From Cohnella rhizoplanae (lineage in GTDB: Bacteria; Bacillota; Bacilli; Paenibacillales; Paenibacillaceae): 64,000 bases of DNA. This document shows positions 62,224 through 64,000 of the stretch, piece after piece. The DNA lies in NCBI RefSeq assembly GCF_948329515.1, contig NZ_CAOJCN010000002.1:433740-497739 (forward strand). The letters run 5' to 3'. Position 1 is the stretch's first letter, and each line of letters opens with the position of its first letter. The notes under the pieces were generated by a model, which was given only the letters and a program-made list of their open reading frames with translations, was not told the DNA's origin and ran no database searches. The position numbers were made by a program, and so were the translations under genes.

Positions 62224-63192
62224 ATGAAAACAATGACAGCCGGCAACGAAAAGCAGCTCGCCCCCCTCTCGGCCAAGAAGCGCTCCAGCTTCTGGAGAAT
62301 CTTTGTTCAGCAAAGGTATCTCTACCTGATGTCCGTTCCGTTCGTCCTCTGGGCCTTCGTATTCAGCTACCTGCCGCTCTGGGGCTGGACGATGGCGTTC
62401 CAGAAGTTCAAGCCCGGCATTCCGTTCGCGGATCAGAAGTGGGTCGGACTCCAGTATTTCAGGGAGCTGTTCGCCGACGAGCAATTTTACCGCGTGCTGC
62501 GCAATACGCTGGCGATGAGCTCGATGGGGCTGGTCGCGGGCTTCATCGTACCGATCGTGTTCGCGATCGTGCTGAACGAGGTGCGCGCGATGCCGATCAA
62601 GCGATTCGTGCAGACGGTCTCCTACCTGCCTCACTTCGTCTCGTGGGTCGTCGTGGCGGGCATCGTCACGAAGATGCTGTCGACCGAAGGCGGCGTGGTC
62701 AACGACGTTCTCTTATCCCTCCGCATCATCGACGAGCCGATCCAGTTCATGGCCAAAGGCGGGCTGTTCTGGTATATCGTGACCGCCTCGGACGTGTGGA
62801 AGGAGATGGGATGGAACACGATCATCTATCTCGCGGCGATCGCGGGCATCGGTCCCGAGCTCTACGAAGCGGCCAAAGTAGACGGCGCCAGCCGGCTGCG
62901 CCAGATCCGGCACATCACGCTGCCGGGCATTCGTCCGACGATCGTCGTCCTGCTCATCATATCGATCGGGCACCTGATCGGCATCGGCTTCGAAAAGCAG
63001 TTCCTGCTCGGCAATCCGCTCGTCAGCGACTATTCGCAGGTACTGGATCTGTACGCGCTCAATTACGGACTCGGGCTCGGCCGGTTCTCGTTCGGCACCG
63101 CGATCAACATCTTTAATTCCGTCATCAGCGTATTCCTGCTGCTGATCGCGAACGGCATATTCAAACGCACGACCAAGGAGAGCATTTTCTAA
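62224..63192 (+). CDS. ABC carbohydrate importer permease, LplB type
   Basis: A 322-residue integral membrane protein with about six segments. The cytoplasmic N terminus is basic. The EAA loop reads LYEAAKVDGASRLRQIRHITLP at about residues 215-236. It is a CUT1 permease like the one at 3439-4356. ATG 62224 follows AAGGAGGTCG. It is the first gene of a second importer operon, 18 bases before the YtcP-type gene. The substrate is unknown. Confidence 0.92.
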   Translation: MKTMTAGNEKQLAPLSAKKRSSFWRIFVQQRYLYLMSVPFVLWAFVFSYLPLWGWTMAFQKFKPGIPFADQKWVGLQYFRELFADEQFYRVLRNTLAMSSMGLVAGFIVPIVFAIVLNEVRAMPIKRFVQTVSYLPHFVSWVVVAGIVTKMLSTEGGVVNDVLLSLRIIDEPIQFMAKGGLFWYIVTASDVWKEMGWNTIIYLAAIAGIGPELYEAAKVDGASRLRQIRHITLPGIRPTIVVLLIISIGHLIGIGFEKQFLLGNPLVSDYSQVLDLYALNYGLGLGRFSFGTAINIFNSVISVFLLLIANGIFKRTTKESIF

Positions 63193-63210
63193 CAATAGGA
63201 GGCCGTGCCC

Positions 63211-64000
63211 GTGCATGCGCTCAAAAGATTCGCCGGCCGTCCTTGGTCGGACAGGGTGTTCGAGCTAGTCGTCTATCTGATTTTGATTCTCGTTACCGTC
63301 GTTACGCTGTATCCGTTTCTCAACGTGCTCGCGATCTCGCTCAACGACTCCACGGACAGCGTGCGGGGCGGCCTGACGGTCTATCCCCGGGTGCCGACGC
63401 TCAAGAACTACGAGACGATCTTCGCGTTCAGCGGTCTGATGACCGGACTCAAGATCTCCGTGCTGCGTACGGTCGTCGGCACCTTGATGGGACTGGTCAG
63501 CGCCTCTATGCTCGCGTTCACGATCAGCAGGACGGATTTTCAGGGCAGAAGGTTCATCTCCGCCTTCCTGGCGCTGACGATGTACGTATCTGGCGGCCTG
63601 ATCCCGTTCTACATCCTGATCCGCGACCTCAACATGATGAACACCTTCGCCGTGTACGTGCTGCCGGGGCTCGTGAGCGCCTTCAACGTGTTTATTATCC
63701 GCTCGTTCATCGACGGCATCCCCTATGCGCTGCAAGAGTCCGCGAAGCTCGACGGCGCGAGCGACTGGACGATCTTTTGGCGGGTCATCCTGCCGCTCAC
63801 GAAGCCGGCGCTCGCCACCATTGCCCTGTTCCTGGCGGTCGGCCAGTGGAACGCCTGGTTCGATACGTACCTGTACAACGGATCGGACGAGAAGCTGACC
63901 ACGCTGCAGTTCGAGCTCATGAAGGTGCTGCAGAGCACGACGACGAACGCCGACCAGTTCCGGGGGCGCAACATGACCGAGGTGATGCGCCAGATCTCGC
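63211..64000 (+). CDS. ABC carbohydrate importer permease, YtcP type (3'-truncated)
   Basis: The frame runs from GTG 63211 to the end of the window, 263 residues so far, with no stop. The AGGAGG at 63197-63203 fixes this start; GTG 63205 is too close. It has the cytoplasmic N terminus and about six membrane segments. The EAA loop is LQESAKLDGASDWTIFWRVILP at about residues 173-194, followed by ALFLAVGQWNAWFDTYLY. It partners with the LplB-type permease. A lipoprotein binding-protein gene is expected just beyond the window, as at the first locus. Confidence 0.92.
   Translation, partial: MHALKRFAGRPWSDRVFELVVYLILILVTVVTLYPFLNVLAISLNDSTDSVRGGLTVYPRVPTLKNYETIFAFSGLMTGLKISVLRTVVGTLMGLVSASMLAFTISRTDFQGRRFISAFLALTMYVSGGLIPFYILIRDLNMMNTFAVYVLPGLVSAFNVFIIRSFIDGIPYALQESAKLDGASDWTIFWRVILPLTKPALATIALFLAVGQWNAWFDTYLYNGSDEKLTTLQFELMKVLQSTTTNADQFRGRNMTEVMRQIS

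Overview
The window is a GC-rich bacterial chromosome segment from an endospore-forming member of the Firmicutes, most likely Paenibacillaceae (Paenibacillus, Cohnella or a relative). The grounds are the conserved block dnaE - accDA - pyk - citZ - icd - mdh - phoP, several sporulation genes (gerE, ytrH, ytrI, a YhcN-type lipoprotein), YesM/YesN two-component systems beside LplB/YtcP-type sugar permeases, an S-layer-homology protein, and AGGAGG-type ribosome binding sites with frequent GTG/TTG starts. Most of it is core genome. The accessory material is two carbohydrate-uptake loci at the edges, some regulators, and a few repeats.

Region 1 (1-10.5 kb) is a carbohydrate locus. It holds the end of a sugar-phosphate isomerase-like gene, a D-2-hydroxyacid dehydrogenase and a DUF4091 protein. 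A terminator separates these from an ABC importer (two permeases and a lipoprotein binding protein). A convergent yesN-yesM sensor pair follows. A shared element with 20-bp-spaced half-sites lies before both the importer and yesN. Region 2 (10.6-17.9 kb) has an S-layer/cohesin-like exported protein, a YhcN-type spore lipoprotein behind a sigma-G-like promoter, gerE behind a sigma-K-like promoter, a glycosyltransferase, an ABC exporter and a membrane protein. Region 3 (18-38.8 kb) is the core block: ytoI (broken by one extra base), ytpI, ytrI-ytrH with a sigma-E-like promoter, dnaE, a 62-residue protein, accD-accA, pyk, a thioesterase, fxsA, ppk, ppx/gppA, citZ, icd and mdh.

Region 4 (38.9-47.6 kb) has two overlapping peptidase genes, a small membrane protein, an HD nucleotidase, the phosphate sensor and regulator genes in the order sensor-regulator, and a molybdopterin oxidoreductase. 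Likely Pho boxes (11-bp-phased repeats) precede both phoP and ppk, which would tie polyphosphate synthesis to phosphate starvation. A seven-unit 51-bp tandem repeat follows at 47.63-47.97 kb. Region 5 (48-54.8 kb) is a redox/peroxide group: a Fur/PerR-like repressor with its operator over its own promoter, an overlapping atypical response regulator, thioredoxin reductase, a 2-Cys peroxiredoxin, a nitroreductase, a lipoprotein, an SsuE-like FMN reductase and a DRE-TIM aldolase-like protein.

Region 6 (55.2-64 kb) has a CopC-CopD copper protein, a NarL-type two-component pair, and a second carbohydrate locus. The second locus is yesM-yesN followed by an importer that runs off the window. A conserved sequence element stands at almost the same distance from a -10 box upstream of both its yesM and its permease gene. 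This is probably the binding site of the encoded YesN regulator. Cre-like sites at both places suggest added CcpA control.
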